Source: Archaeoglobales archaeon
Lineage (GTDB): Archaea > Halobacteriota > Archaeoglobi > Archaeoglobales > Archaeoglobaceae
Length of the DNA stretch: 64,000 nucleotides
NCBI GenBank assembly: GCA_029984855.1
Contig: JARQZL010000056.1
Location: forward strand, 34,237 to 98,236
Direction of reading: 5' to 3'
The position numbers were made by a program, and so were the translations under genes. Below the pieces are notes generated by a model that did no database searches, had not been told where the DNA came from, and saw only the letters and a program-made list of their open reading frames with translations. Position 1 is the first letter of the stretch, and every line of letters starts with the position of its first letter. This document shows positions 26,476 to 36,659 of this stretch, piece by piece.

Positions 26476-29400
26476 TTACCACATTGACAGCTCTTCTCCT
26501 TTCTCCACATGCAGTGCTCCTGTAGGAGTATATTCATACCAGGTGTCAATGTGTTCTCCGGGCACAAAGAAGACGTATCTTCTTGTTGCATCTCCCTCCT
26601 TTTCTTCAGATGAATAGTATCTCAGTGGCAACACATCCTCCTTTTCAACCCTTAAAACATCGCCTCTCCTCTCCATTACTTTTCTCACCAGACGAATAGT
26701 TCCATCGGATGTATCAAGCTCGAATGTTAGATGAAATGTTAAAGTAATAGTTACATTATTGATTTTTATTGGTATTTCTTTTGTGGTGACTGTTATTTCA
26801 TTCTTCTCCTCATTTTTCTCTACATCTGCATCCCCTACCCTTTTGAACCATGTCTCATCGTCAATTATATCGTCAATACTTAACTCTCGTTCAGACAAGT
26901 CCTCTAAAAAGTGTTTTAAAATCTTAGACAAATCCTTTAAGATTGCACCCTTCATACTTCTTACATGCTCCTTCAACCTCTCTTCATCAGTTCCCGGAAC
27001 ATCCTCCCAGCAGAAGACATAATCACCCCTGTTTGGATTTGGCACATACTTGTAAATGCTCTTTGAGCTGGCTTTTATTTCCTGAGCAAGAGTCAGATAT
27101 GGATGATCATCTTCAATCTCACCATCAATTTCTCCGGTCTCTATAAACTTGACAAATGCCTCCTCAAATCCAGGGCGGACTGTAAGAACAAAACCCTTGC
27201 ACATCCCGCCCTCAAAAATGCTCTGTGGTAAAAGTCTGGGTGTTCAAGGGATTGCTTGAAGTCCCATCTTTCGGGCACACTCCAGAAGTAGAGATAGAGA
27301 ATCCAGTTCACATTCTCCCATTCAACTGCCTGCTGAATGAATCTAACCATTTTGAGGTATTTCAGCTGTTTCTTGTTTCTTCGTCCATTTTCATGAGCTT
27401 TTCTGGTGGTAGTTCGATTGATTTACCTATCCATCTGGAAACCCAAGGTGGTAATTTAATTTCTATTGATTCTTCAATTTTTGCTCCTGCATAATATGGA
27501 AGATCTTCTAACTCTGGGCTAATTAGCTCTTCAGGGAAAAACTCAAAATCAGGCCCTATAAACCATCTGAGCACCGTCTTCATTATCTATTCCTTTTCAA
27601 TCTGCCTTAGTTTTAACGCATCTTTGCCTGTAAGCTCCGCAAGAAGTCTATCCCTTCTGTTCTCCAAACCTTCAAGTTCCTGCAGCCACCTCGTCCTTGC
27701 AGCTTCTTTTATTTTTTCAAAACACTTCATTCTCCATTTATCCCAAGCTTGTTTCAGTGGAACAGCTTTAACATCAAGAACTAAGTGGGGTTGTTCTTTG
27801 GTTTCCTTAAATTTAGCATTTTTACCAATATAATAAAACCAATACCAAGAATATTTATTCCGCTCTTTATTCCTTATATGCGTTATATTTGAGTTGTATT
27901 CCGCTTTAAAAGCTATTTTGTTATCTCCCTCTTCCTTATTCCAGTATGTGCCATGTACTGGACTTACCACAGTAACCTCATAAATCTTGTGTCCTTCTGG
28001 AAACTCAGTGTCAATTGTTCTCACCCCTACTTTAGGATGTTCCCCATCTGGACGGTAATCCTCCAGCACATCTACGTATGTCTTTCTCATTGCCTTTGGA
28101 GGTTCTGGGAGAGATACGCCATATTCACCGGCTTTTTCGAAATAGTTATCCTCTGTGATATCTTCTGGAGTTAAACCAAAAACAAACCCTTTATCTATCC
28201 TATCCTGAATTTGCTTAAGCTCAAGATACTTTCTCAGCAGGTAATTCCCCGGCTCAGGCACAACAATATCAAAGGTTAACCTTTCTCCAATACGGTAAAG
28301 GTCAATCCGCCACTTCCTCATCATCCTGTAAAAGTCCCATCTCACAACATCATCGCTCTTGTTCTCAATAACCCTGACCTGCTCATCTTCTCTTGTTACC
28401 TCTCTTGATATTTTGAAAGTAATTTTGTGCTCTTCTTTGGAACGGGATGCCGCTTTGCGGGTTATTTCTCTGTTTCTTTTTGAGGAAAACTCGCTGTGCT
28501 TGGTTTTCAGGTTATCATAGCTGTATCCGGCAGAAAGCTCTACCGACCATGCACCCGAGCCGCCTTTAACCTTTAAACCTGTATCAAATTTATGCTCTGT
28601 TTTTTCATCCTTGGATGTCGATTCTGCAAGCTCTGTTCTCTCAGTTGTAGCCTTTTCCTGCTCTTCTTCAGTTAATGTAACAAGTTCTTTCTCAAATTCT
28701 TCAACCGTCTTGACCCATTCTCTGTGCGATACCGTTATCTTCTCTCCAAGCATTAGAGGAAGGGTGTAAACAAGCTCTCCCTTTACAAGCTTAACCGGGG
28801 TGAAGTCCATTCTTTCCAGAAAAAGAACTCCCGCATAAATGCCTTCATCTATTTGCTTTACAGACTCCTCCACCTGCTTTCTTATCTGGTCAAAGTTTGT
28901 TTTTATCATATCTATAAGGTTCTTTTTAGGTATCTCCTTTTTAAACGCAGGAGGAAGATAGGAAACGAGCAGTTCTGCTTCACTTCTCTTTTCTTTTATC
29001 ATTTTGCTTAACGCCCTGTATTCAGCAGGGAGTCTGGCTGGGATTGGTTTTACTTTTTCTATCTCTCCTTCCAGTATTTCCGGTATCTCTAAAGGTTCTT
29101 CTACTTCTTTTCTCTCCGGTAACCCTTTAGTGAGTATAACAGCTTTCAGGGATTTTATCTCACCATGCAGTCTTTCGATTTCTTTTCTTATGTTCTCTGA
29201 ACCCTCCACTTCTGGCTCTTTTTCCAATTCCTCTGTTTTGCTTTTGCTTTTCAGCAAGTCTAAGGATTTATTCAGTTCCTCCTTCAGAGCATACATGTAT
29301 TTTGCAGCAAATTCCTTTATCATTTCCCTATCAATTTTGCCAGCTGAGGAGGCAAGTTTTGCGTAGTCTCTGTGCTGCAGGTAATCGCTGACAGATTGAG

Positions 29401-29596
29401 CAATTTCTTGCTTACATTCACCTTTTATTTTTTCCAGCACCCGGGAAGCAACACTGTATGGAGCGGCTCTGATAACGCTATCTATGATACTGGCTTTGAC
29501 AAAAGGAATCTTAACTTTGTCTTTCCACTTTTCAGGCTTATATGGAACATAACTTACTCCATAAAGCGATCTGCTCGTTGACCCATTCATTTTCAT
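26476..29596 (-). pseudogene. ~1-kaa multi-segment protein of unknown function, split into four ORFs by an in-frame TAG and two frameshifts
   Basis: ORFs 27587-29596, 27362-27583, 27141-27350 and 26476-27204 read consecutively: ...LKLRQIEKE*IMKTVLRWFIGPDFEFFPEEL... / ...KQLKYLKMVRFIQQAVEWENVNWILYLYFWSVPERWDFKQSLEHPDFYHRAFLRAGCARV / VLTVRPGFEEAFVKFIETGEIDGE... Confidence 0.7.
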
Positions 29597-29813
29597 ACCT
29601 CCCTTTGCCTCTAATTATTACTTCTAATTTCACAACATGTTCACTAAATAATATATATGAAATTTCCGTTTTCCGTCCAAATATGGTAGGATATACGAAC
29701 TTCTTAGTCTAAATCTTGAAGTATAAATCTCTTGTTTTTAATCCTCGCAGGAGTACATGTAATAAGAACAATGTCCACCGCCAACCATAAGTATCTCCTG
29801 CCTAACTCCTGGC

Positions 29814-30440
29814 GTGGACTGGGAGAAACTTGTATCCAGCATGGAAAAAGAGGCGAAGGAAAGGAAAGCTCCAGTCTTCACCCTAAAAGGCTTTGTGACA
29901 CCATTTCAGCACCTCATTTTTGCTGTTCTGAGTTCAAGGACGAGAGATGAACAGACTGCAAAAGCTGCAAAGAAGTTGTTTGAGAAGGTAAAAGGCCCGG
30001 AAGACCTTGCATCAATGTCTGTTGGGAAGATAGAGGAACTGATAAGAGGAGTGGGATTCTACAGAGTTAAGGCTAAAAGGCTCAAGGAACTTGCTGATGA
30101 GGTGGTTAAAGCGGGCTCTGTCCCTGATACCTTTGAAGAACTTATTAAGTTGCCAGGTGTTGGAAGAAAAACAGCAAACGTCGTTCTCGCTCATGCCTTT
30201 GGAAAAGCTGCAATAGGTGTTGATACCCACGTCCATCGTGTTTCGAACAGAATGGGGCTCGTTAAAACAAAGAAGCCGGAAGAGACTGAAGAAGAGCTGA
30301 AAAAGCTTGTTCCAAAGGAGCTATGGGTGAGGATAAATAAAGCGATGGTTGGTTTTGGCCAGACAGTTTGCAAGCCCGTAAAACCTCTTTGCAATGAATG
30401 TCCCTTTACATGGTGTCCCAGGGCTGGAGTTAAGCTTTAA
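29814..30440 (+). CDS. nth: Endonuclease III
   Basis: Helix-hairpin-helix LPGVGRKTANVVLAHAFG, VDTHVHRVSNRMGL, 4Fe-4S CKPVKPLCNECPFTWC. Confidence 0.92.
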   Translation: MDWEKLVSSMEKEAKERKAPVFTLKGFVTPFQHLIFAVLSSRTRDEQTAKAAKKLFEKVKGPEDLASMSVGKIEELIRGVGFYRVKAKRLKELADEVVKAGSVPDTFEELIKLPGVGRKTANVVLAHAFGKAAIGVDTHVHRVSNRMGLVKTKKPEETEEELKKLVPKELWVRINKAMVGFGQTVCKPVKPLCNECPFTWCPRAGVKL

Positions 30441-31257
30441 CGGCCTTAGCAATAAGCTTTGCAACACTTATATTGCTTACAGCCCTTTCTATCGTATCGG
30501 TTGCCACAACTCTTGAAATTCCGGCAGCATATAACTTGTTCAATGCATTGCATGCAAGAACCGCGTGAACGCATGCAGCCTCAATGCTGCTGGCCTTAAG
30601 GAGCCTTGCAGCCTCAACAACCGTCCCTCCTGTTGAAATTATGTCATCAACTATCACAACGCTCCTGCCTTCTACATCAATGTTCTTTGGCGATATTTCA
30701 ACGTGCTCCGCATCTATTCTCCTCTTTTCCAGATAGTCAAACTCGCATTCTGCGGCCTTTGCGGCCCTCTTTACTCTCTCTAACGAGCCAAAGTCGGGAG
30801 AAACCATAACGACATCCTGCTCTTTATAGTATTTGCCTATAAGCTTCATGGCATCAACCTCTTCAAGCTTTCTGAAGTAACCTGCAGCATTTCTGCTATG
30901 GACGTTTACTGATATAACTCTGTCAGCATAGCTCTCAATAAACCTTGCAACCGCTCTTATGCTGATCGCCTCTCCCTCATAGAACCTTTTATCCTGTCTC
31001 GCATAGCCCATGTACGGGATTACAGCAGTGATTGTGCTTTTCTCCAGAGCGTCGAAGAGAAGCATGAGAGTTATCAGATCATCGCTGGACGTTATGCTCT
31101 GCACAACAACTACTTCATCATCGACTTCGCTCTCAACCCGAACGTAGATTTCTCCATCAGGGAATTGTTTGAACGTTGTTTTTGCAAGTCTGGTTTCAAG
31201 CTCGTCAGCAACCCTTTTAGCAAGGAGAGGGGAAGATGTACCGGCAACCACTTTCAT
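30430..31257 (-). CDS. prs: Ribose-phosphate pyrophosphokinase
   Basis: FPDGEIYVRVESEVDDEVVVVQS, YMGYARQDKRF, VVIVDDIISTGGTVVEAARLL. Confidence 0.93.
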   Translation of the reverse strand: MKVVAGTSSPLLAKRVADELETRLAKTTFKQFPDGEIYVRVESEVDDEVVVVQSITSSDDLITLMLLFDALEKSTITAVIPYMGYARQDKRFYEGEAISIRAVARFIESYADRVISVNVHSRNAAGYFRKLEEVDAMKLIGKYYKEQDVVMVSPDFGSLERVKRAAKAAECEFDYLEKRRIDAEHVEISPKNIDVEGRSVVIVDDIISTGGTVVEAARLLKASSIEAACVHAVLACNALNKLYAAGISRVVATDTIERAVSNISVAKLIAKAVKA

Positions 31258-31297
31258 AGGATTCGGTATGTTTTCCGGTATAAGTTTTTAGCCCTTT

Positions 31298-31951
31298 TTA
31301 CTTGAGTACATCAGCCGGAATCAGGCCAGAATGCACTGCAGTTGATATCAATATCCCATGACAGCCCATCGCTTTCAGTTTTTCTATGTCCTCAATACTG
31401 CTTATGCCCCCACCAACCAGTACGGGGTTTGAAGATATGCTGACAACCCTTTCTATGAGCTCGAAGTCTGGACAAAGCGTACCCACTCTCCTCAGACTGA
31501 GCACTATAACTCCTCTCAGCCTGAAAGAGTTGAGCCATTCAACTGCCTCATCAACACTTGCAAAGGAGTTAGAAGCATCAAGGAAGCCATCTCGGACATC
31601 GAGGCTGACGTAATGTTCATCTTCAACTTGCCTTAAATCGAATGTCTCACTTCCGAGAACTGGGGTAAAGCTCAACTCCTTCACTTCCTCAATGCTTTTG
31701 AAACCGCAATCAGCAATCAGCTCACACTTTTTTGCAAGTTTCTCTATAACGTCAAAATTATTCCCTTTTCCCGTAATTGCATCCAGATCGGCAATATATA
31801 CGTTCTTCGGCTTCAAAGCATCGAAAACATCAAGAGGGTTGCTGTTTTTAACAACAGCACTTGTCAAATGGACAGGCCTGTATTCACTTCTTTCACCTCT
31901 TATAGCCCTCACAACTTCTTCATTAAGTATGTCCATGACGAAGTAGATCAC
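31298..31951 (-). CDS. HisA/HisF-family TIM-barrel protein
   Basis: VYIADLDAITGKGNNFDVIEKLA, GVIVLSLRRVGT, PVLVGGGISSIEDIEKLKAMGCHGILISTAVHSG. Confidence 0.8.
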   Translation of the reverse strand: MIYFVMDILNEEVVRAIRGERSEYRPVHLTSAVVKNSNPLDVFDALKPKNVYIADLDAITGKGNNFDVIEKLAKKCELIADCGFKSIEEVKELSFTPVLGSETFDLRQVEDEHYVSLDVRDGFLDASNSFASVDEAVEWLNSFRLRGVIVLSLRRVGTLCPDFELIERVVSISSNPVLVGGGISSIEDIEKLKAMGCHGILISTAVHSGLIPADVLK

Positions 31952-31995
31952 AGTGAAATGATAACTCTCTTATAAATATATATGGTACTCTACTC

Positions 31996-32694
31996 ATGCT
32001 CGTGCTCGTAAGTCCTGCAAGTGAAGATGAAGCGGTTGAGTCTCTGCTGGGTGGGGCGGATATAGTAGACGTCAAGAACCCGGCAGAGGGTTCTCTCGGT
32101 GCCAATTATCCCTGGGTAATAAAAAGGATAGCCGGAATGGTGAAGGAAAAAGGAAGGAGTGTGAGTGCAACCATAGGCGACATGGAGTTCAAGCCGGGAA
32201 CTGCAAGCCTTGCAGCGTATGCAGCAGCCTCCTGTGGAGCAGACTACGTGAAGGTTGGTCTGTACGGTGTCAGGAATGGTATACAGGCTGTGAAGATGAT
32301 GAAGGCGGTTGTAAAAGCTGTTGAGGACTTTGATACACAGGTTGTTGCCGCCGCTTATGCCGATTTCAGGAAGATAGGCTCAATTTCCCCATTGGAGCTT
32401 GCAGAAGTTGCTGCTGATGTTGCGCACGGAATAATGATAGATACTGCCATTAAGGATGGCAGCCACCTTTTCGATCACATGAACACGGAAGAACTCAAAA
32501 CTTTTGTTGAGCTTGCACACTCTTCCGGATGCTTCTGCGCTCTTGCTGGCTCACTGAGATTTGATGACATCCCCTTTCTTAAGGAGATGGGAGCTGACAT
32601 AATCGGGGTCAGAACGGCTGTTTGCGAAAATGGCAGGAATTCGAAGATAAAGCGAGAGCTTGTCGCAAGGCTTGTGGAGGTTGCGAGGTCATAA
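31996..32694 (+). CDS. mfnB: (5-formylfuran-3-yl)methyl phosphate synthase (methanofuran biosynthesis)
   Basis: MLVLVSPASEDEAVESLLGGADIVDVKNPAEGSLGANYPWVI..., SATIGDMEFKPGTASLAA, ADYVKVGLYG. Confidence 0.88.
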   Translation: MLVLVSPASEDEAVESLLGGADIVDVKNPAEGSLGANYPWVIKRIAGMVKEKGRSVSATIGDMEFKPGTASLAAYAAASCGADYVKVGLYGVRNGIQAVKMMKAVVKAVEDFDTQVVAAAYADFRKIGSISPLELAEVAADVAHGIMIDTAIKDGSHLFDHMNTEELKTFVELAHSSGCFCALAGSLRFDDIPFLKEMGADIIGVRTAVCENGRNSKIKRELVARLVEVARS

Positions 32695-32742
32695 GTGCTG
32701 TAATAGCAAACTATTTAAAGTTTTGTTATTGTAATTGTAATA

Positions 32743-34002
32743 ATGAGAAGCGGGTTCCTCAATCAGGACTTCATAGAATGGGTGAGGCACGCAGGAAGAA
32801 TTATCGAGAATCATAATGGAAACAGCGCTACAATAGTTCACCACAACGATGCGGATGGTATATGTTCTGCTGCAATTCTTTCCAGGCTATGCGAACACCT
32901 CAGTATAAAAACCGAGCTTGTATGTCTTGAGAAGGTACACCCCGTCATCGTTGACAGAATTCACAGCAAGTACGAGGGTAGCATAATAATCTACACAGAC
33001 CTTGCCGGGCTTGCAGCGGATATGATCGACAGGGTAAATGCAGATAGGTGTACGGTGTGGATAATTGACCACCATCCCGCAAGGCCCGTTCAGAAGGACA
33101 ACTTCTTTGTTCTTGACTCAGAGATTCTTGGAATCTCCGGAGATATGTTTGTCTCCGCTTCAACCCTGAACTATCTTCTTGCAATAAACGTCAGCGATGA
33201 GATGAGAAAGTATGCCTATCTTGCTGTAATAGGTTCTGTTGGCGACTATCATGACAGGTCTGGTGGAGTTCTCGGCTTTGACAGGTTTGCACTTGGAGAG
33301 GCTATTGATCTCGGCCAGGTAAAGGTAAAGATTGAAGGGGCGAGGGAGAGGTACCATGTCAACTTCTTTGATGAATATGCTGATGTTGTAGCGAGGAGGC
33401 TCACAAATCTCGGCACGGTCGGGTACGGAAGGAAAGGCTACAGACTGGGCATAAAAGCGTGTCTGGAGGGTTTTGACGAGAAAACACTCAGCGAGGCAGA
33501 AAAACTCGAGGAGATAAAGACGAAAAAATTCGAGGATGCTGTGGAAATGCTGACCAATGGAGGATTGAATGTGGAAAAATACACTCAGTGGTTCCATCTC
33601 GGGGACTCCTTTTCGCCAATGGGTGTTAAGGCCGTTGGTGAATTCTGCCAGAATATCAAGGATGCGGTGTTTTTGAAGGAAGATAAGTACCTCCTTGGCT
33701 TTCAGAACTGCCCTAAGTACATTCCCGATCTTGGAGAAGTTGACCTGAGTGCTGTAAAGGTCAGCGGGAGAATGCCGACACTCCTCGAGAGAAAGGTATT
33801 TGCCGGCAGCGTTCCGGGGTACGATACTCTATTTCCGGCTGCGAGTGAGATGGTGGGGGGAGTTGCAGACGCAACCCATAAAATTGCTGCAGCATCGCTG
33901 ATAGATAGAGGGAAAGAAAAAGAGTTCGTGCGGGCGATTGAGAGTTTGAGAGAAAGCAGTGCAGTCACTTCTGTGGGTGGATTTGCAAAACTCAGGGTTT
34001 AA
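32743..34002 (+). CDS. DHH-family phosphoesterase
   Basis: IVHHNDADGICSAAIL, IIDHHPARP, DHH/DHHA1 architecture with C-terminal GGFAKLRV. Confidence 0.88.
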   Translation: MRSGFLNQDFIEWVRHAGRIIENHNGNSATIVHHNDADGICSAAILSRLCEHLSIKTELVCLEKVHPVIVDRIHSKYEGSIIIYTDLAGLAADMIDRVNADRCTVWIIDHHPARPVQKDNFFVLDSEILGISGDMFVSASTLNYLLAINVSDEMRKYAYLAVIGSVGDYHDRSGGVLGFDRFALGEAIDLGQVKVKIEGARERYHVNFFDEYADVVARRLTNLGTVGYGRKGYRLGIKACLEGFDEKTLSEAEKLEEIKTKKFEDAVEMLTNGGLNVEKYTQWFHLGDSFSPMGVKAVGEFCQNIKDAVFLKEDKYLLGFQNCPKYIPDLGEVDLSAVKVSGRMPTLLERKVFAGSVPGYDTLFPAASEMVGGVADATHKIAAASLIDRGKEKEFVRAIESLRESSAVTSVGGFAKLRV

Positions 34003-34013
34003 TTTTTTAGTTT

Positions 34014-34679
34014 CTATTTATCTTCTATAGCAAACTCTTTTACAACCATAGTGCTGCTGTTTGCATCCTTTACAATGCTGTAGGATTTTATCGCAATTCT
34101 CTTTCGGTATAGTGGAGCATCGAGCACAAGCGTCTCGAATTCACCACCCTCTCCTGCCACGTGAATACCATATTTTTTGTTGAGGGATTTCAGCTCTTCA
34201 ATTGCATTTTCATCAATTCTTCTCCCGAGCCACCTCTCATCGAGACCCATCGCTGCTGTGCGAACAAAAATAACTTCGAAGTTCTCCGCAACTTCTTTCA
34301 TAATTTTCTCCGGCTCTACATGCCACAGAGGAGCAAGCATTTCTATACCGAGTTTTTCGCAGACCTTTGCGAACCTGCTCCGCTGGTATTCTGATTCTAT
34401 CCCCCCTATTACTATTCCGTCGATTTTCAACACCTGAAGAGCCTTAGTGAGATCCTCGACCTCTTCCTCTTCCTTTCCAGGTGTTGGAACCTTGTAAATT
34501 GGTCTGTCAAGACATAATGCTATAGCATCGAGGAGGTGGAGGTTTGGAGTATGGAACATATAGGATTCGGGGTTTTCGGGAATTGCGCTGACAAGGCAAA
34601 CTATTTCGTGTTTCTCGGCAGCTATGTGCATTGCAAGCATCGAATCCTTACCGCCTGAAATCAGAGCTGCTACCCTCAA
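34014..34679 (-). CDS. Diphthine--ammonia ligase-like ATP-pyrophosphatase (Dph6-like)
   Basis: VAALISGGKDSMLAMHIA (PP-loop), GGIESEYQRSRFAKVCEKLGIEMLAPLWH, HVAGEGGEFETLVLDAPLYRKRI. Confidence 0.88.
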   Translation of the reverse strand: MRVAALISGGKDSMLAMHIAAEKHEIVCLVSAIPENPESYMFHTPNLHLLDAIALCLDRPIYKVPTPGKEEEEVEDLTKALQVLKIDGIVIGGIESEYQRSRFAKVCEKLGIEMLAPLWHVEPEKIMKEVAENFEVIFVRTAAMGLDERWLGRRIDENAIEELKSLNKKYGIHVAGEGGEFETLVLDAPLYRKRIAIKSYSIVKDANSSTMVVKEFAIEDK

Positions 34680-34691
34680 AATCTCACCTTC

Positions 34692-35672
34692 TTAAGTCTG
34701 TCCTCTCTCTTCAAAGAAACGTATCGGCGTTCCAACACCCTCTTTCATGGCTCTCTCATAAACAACGCTCGCAGTGGCAATGTCCTGGATAGCAAGGCCG
34801 GTAGAATCGAATACAGTTATCTCTCCGTTATTTTCTCTCCCTGGTTTTATTCCTGCAATAATCTCACCAATGGTTGCGTGTATATATTCGGGTTTTATTA
34901 CATCCTCTGAAATCGGGACATTGATTTCGCCACCGTGGACAGCCTGTTCCATATCATCGACAACTATCTTTGTTTTCTTGAGTAACTTGCTCTCAAGCTC
35001 CTGCTTCCCTGCTGCGTCTGCTCCTATTGCGTTGATGTGTGTGCCAGCCTCAATCCATTCCGCCTTAACAACGGGCTTCCTTGAGGGTGTCAATGTTATC
35101 AGGACATCGCACTTGCACGCATTTTCTGCGTCAACAACCAATGCGTCAATTCCAAGGCTGGAGCAATAATCTGCAAACTTCCTGGCATTCTTTTCAGAGA
35201 TGTCGTATACGAGAACCTTTTCGATGTTGAGAACCCTGCTGAGGGCTTCAAGCTGTGTGTAAGCCTGCGTTCCACACCCTATAAACCCGCAAATGCTGCT
35301 ATCCTTTCTTGCCAGATACTTTGCCGCAATTCCTCCTGCTGCCCCTGTTCTCATGTTTGTGATGTGCGTTCCATCCATTATTGCAAGTGGAAAGCCTGTC
35401 TCGGGATCATTGTATACGAGTACGGCCATCACAGTCGGCAATCCTTTTTTGGGGTTCTCAGGATGTGAGTTTACCCACTTGACGCCTGCATGTCCTTCCA
35501 AATAAGCGGGCATCGCCCTCAGGTCACCTTTTTCGAATGTTAGATAGACCTTAGGGGGCATCTGAACCGCATTCTTGCCATGCAACTCAAATGCCCTTTC
35601 AACCGCTCTCATTGTATCTTTCATCGTCAGCACCGCCCTGATATCTCTATCCGTGAGAATGAGGGTTTCCAT
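34692..35672 (-). CDS. Alanine dehydrogenase (ornithine cyclodeaminase/mu-crystallin family)
   Basis: MPPKVYLTFEKGDLRAMPAYL, MDGTHITNMRTGAAGGIAAKYLARKDSSICGFIGCGTQA, VFDSTGLAIQD. Confidence 0.87.
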   Translation of the reverse strand: METLILTDRDIRAVLTMKDTMRAVERAFELHGKNAVQMPPKVYLTFEKGDLRAMPAYLEGHAGVKWVNSHPENPKKGLPTVMAVLVYNDPETGFPLAIMDGTHITNMRTGAAGGIAAKYLARKDSSICGFIGCGTQAYTQLEALSRVLNIEKVLVYDISEKNARKFADYCSSLGIDALVVDAENACKCDVLITLTPSRKPVVKAEWIEAGTHINAIGADAAGKQELESKLLKKTKIVVDDMEQAVHGGEINVPISEDVIKPEYIHATIGEIIAGIKPGRENNGEITVFDSTGLAIQDIATASVVYERAMKEGVGTPIRFFEERGQT

Positions 35673-35701
35673 GGAGGGCGTTGGAGGAAGGAAATAAAAA
35701 T

Positions 35702-36580
35702 TTATTTGAGATTTGAGGCGTATAGAGACTCTGCAATTCTCACAATCTCTTCTCTGCTCAGGTTTCCGGATATTGTTATGTCTATGTTGTTGACTCTCAA
35801 CTTCAGCAGCACGTTACCTTCAAATTCTGCAATCCGGGCACTTGTATTGCCTATTGCAATTCTCTCTCCACCGCTCAGCGGAATGAATGCGGGGGACTCT
35901 GCAATCACGAGAACTTTATTGCCATTTTTATAGTATATATTGACAACTTCATTACCACTGAATTTGAAAACAAGGACTCCTACAAATGTATAATTTGACG
36001 TGTACGATGGAACGAGTATGCTGAAATTAACTTCTTTTTCTGCTTCCTCCATGCTCAGCAGCTTCTCATTTGTTTCTGCTTTCTCTGCTCCTTTTGGAGG
36101 TGCAAAGGTGAACTCATCATCACTTATTCCCGTATTTATACTTAGCTTGGTGAATTCAATGACCACTCCACCTTTTTTGATTTTAACGGGCAGAAAATTT
36201 CTGTCAAGCCAGACCTCGCCCTTCTCTCCGGAAACCACGTAATAGTCACCCTCCTTTCTCGTACTGCCATTTAGAATGTCTCCATAATCAAAGACAGGTT
36301 TTTCTGGCGACCTCGTCATGTAGCTGTTGTTTTTTCCATAGTACACCCATTCGACGCTTCCATTGGATGCAATGAGGAAATCGCCACTTGCAATAACGAA
36401 GCTTGCAGGCTTCTTGAACGCAAAGTAAACGGTGGTATTCACTCCCCCTGAGCTTAGAATGGCCTCCCCGCTCATGTCCTGCATTTCTGCATACTTTTTC
36501 TTTGCCTCACTGCCTACATCTGTTATGCAGCATGATATGCAGCAGGCGAGAACTATTAGAGCAACAGCAAGCTTGTTCAT
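35702..36580 (-). CDS. LolA/outer-membrane-lipoprotein-carrier-like lipoprotein
   Basis: Signal peptide MNKLAVALIVLACCISCCI; beta-rich VWLDRNFLPVKIKKGGVVIEFTKLSINTGISDDEFTFAPPKGAE. Confidence 0.65.
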   Translation of the reverse strand: MNKLAVALIVLACCISCCITDVGSEAKKKYAEMQDMSGEAILSSGGVNTTVYFAFKKPASFVIASGDFLIASNGSVEWVYYGKNNSYMTRSPEKPVFDYGDILNGSTRKEGDYYVVSGEKGEVWLDRNFLPVKIKKGGVVIEFTKLSINTGISDDEFTFAPPKGAEKAETNEKLLSMEEAEKEVNFSILVPSYTSNYTFVGVLVFKFSGNEVVNIYYKNGNKVLVIAESPAFIPLSGGERIAIGNTSARIAEFEGNVLLKLRVNNIDITISGNLSREEIVRIAESLYASNLK

Positions 36581-36659
36581 GTCAGCAGTTTTACCCCATA
36601 GAAATAAATCTGTCGTTAACTTTCGCACCAGCCGATAGGGATAAATTGATGCATGAGTA

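Noticed and set aside
27587-27589. TAG read as pyrrolysine in the large island gene
   Set aside because: No pyl genes in the window, and the same gene also carries two frameshifts, so decay is more likely than recoding
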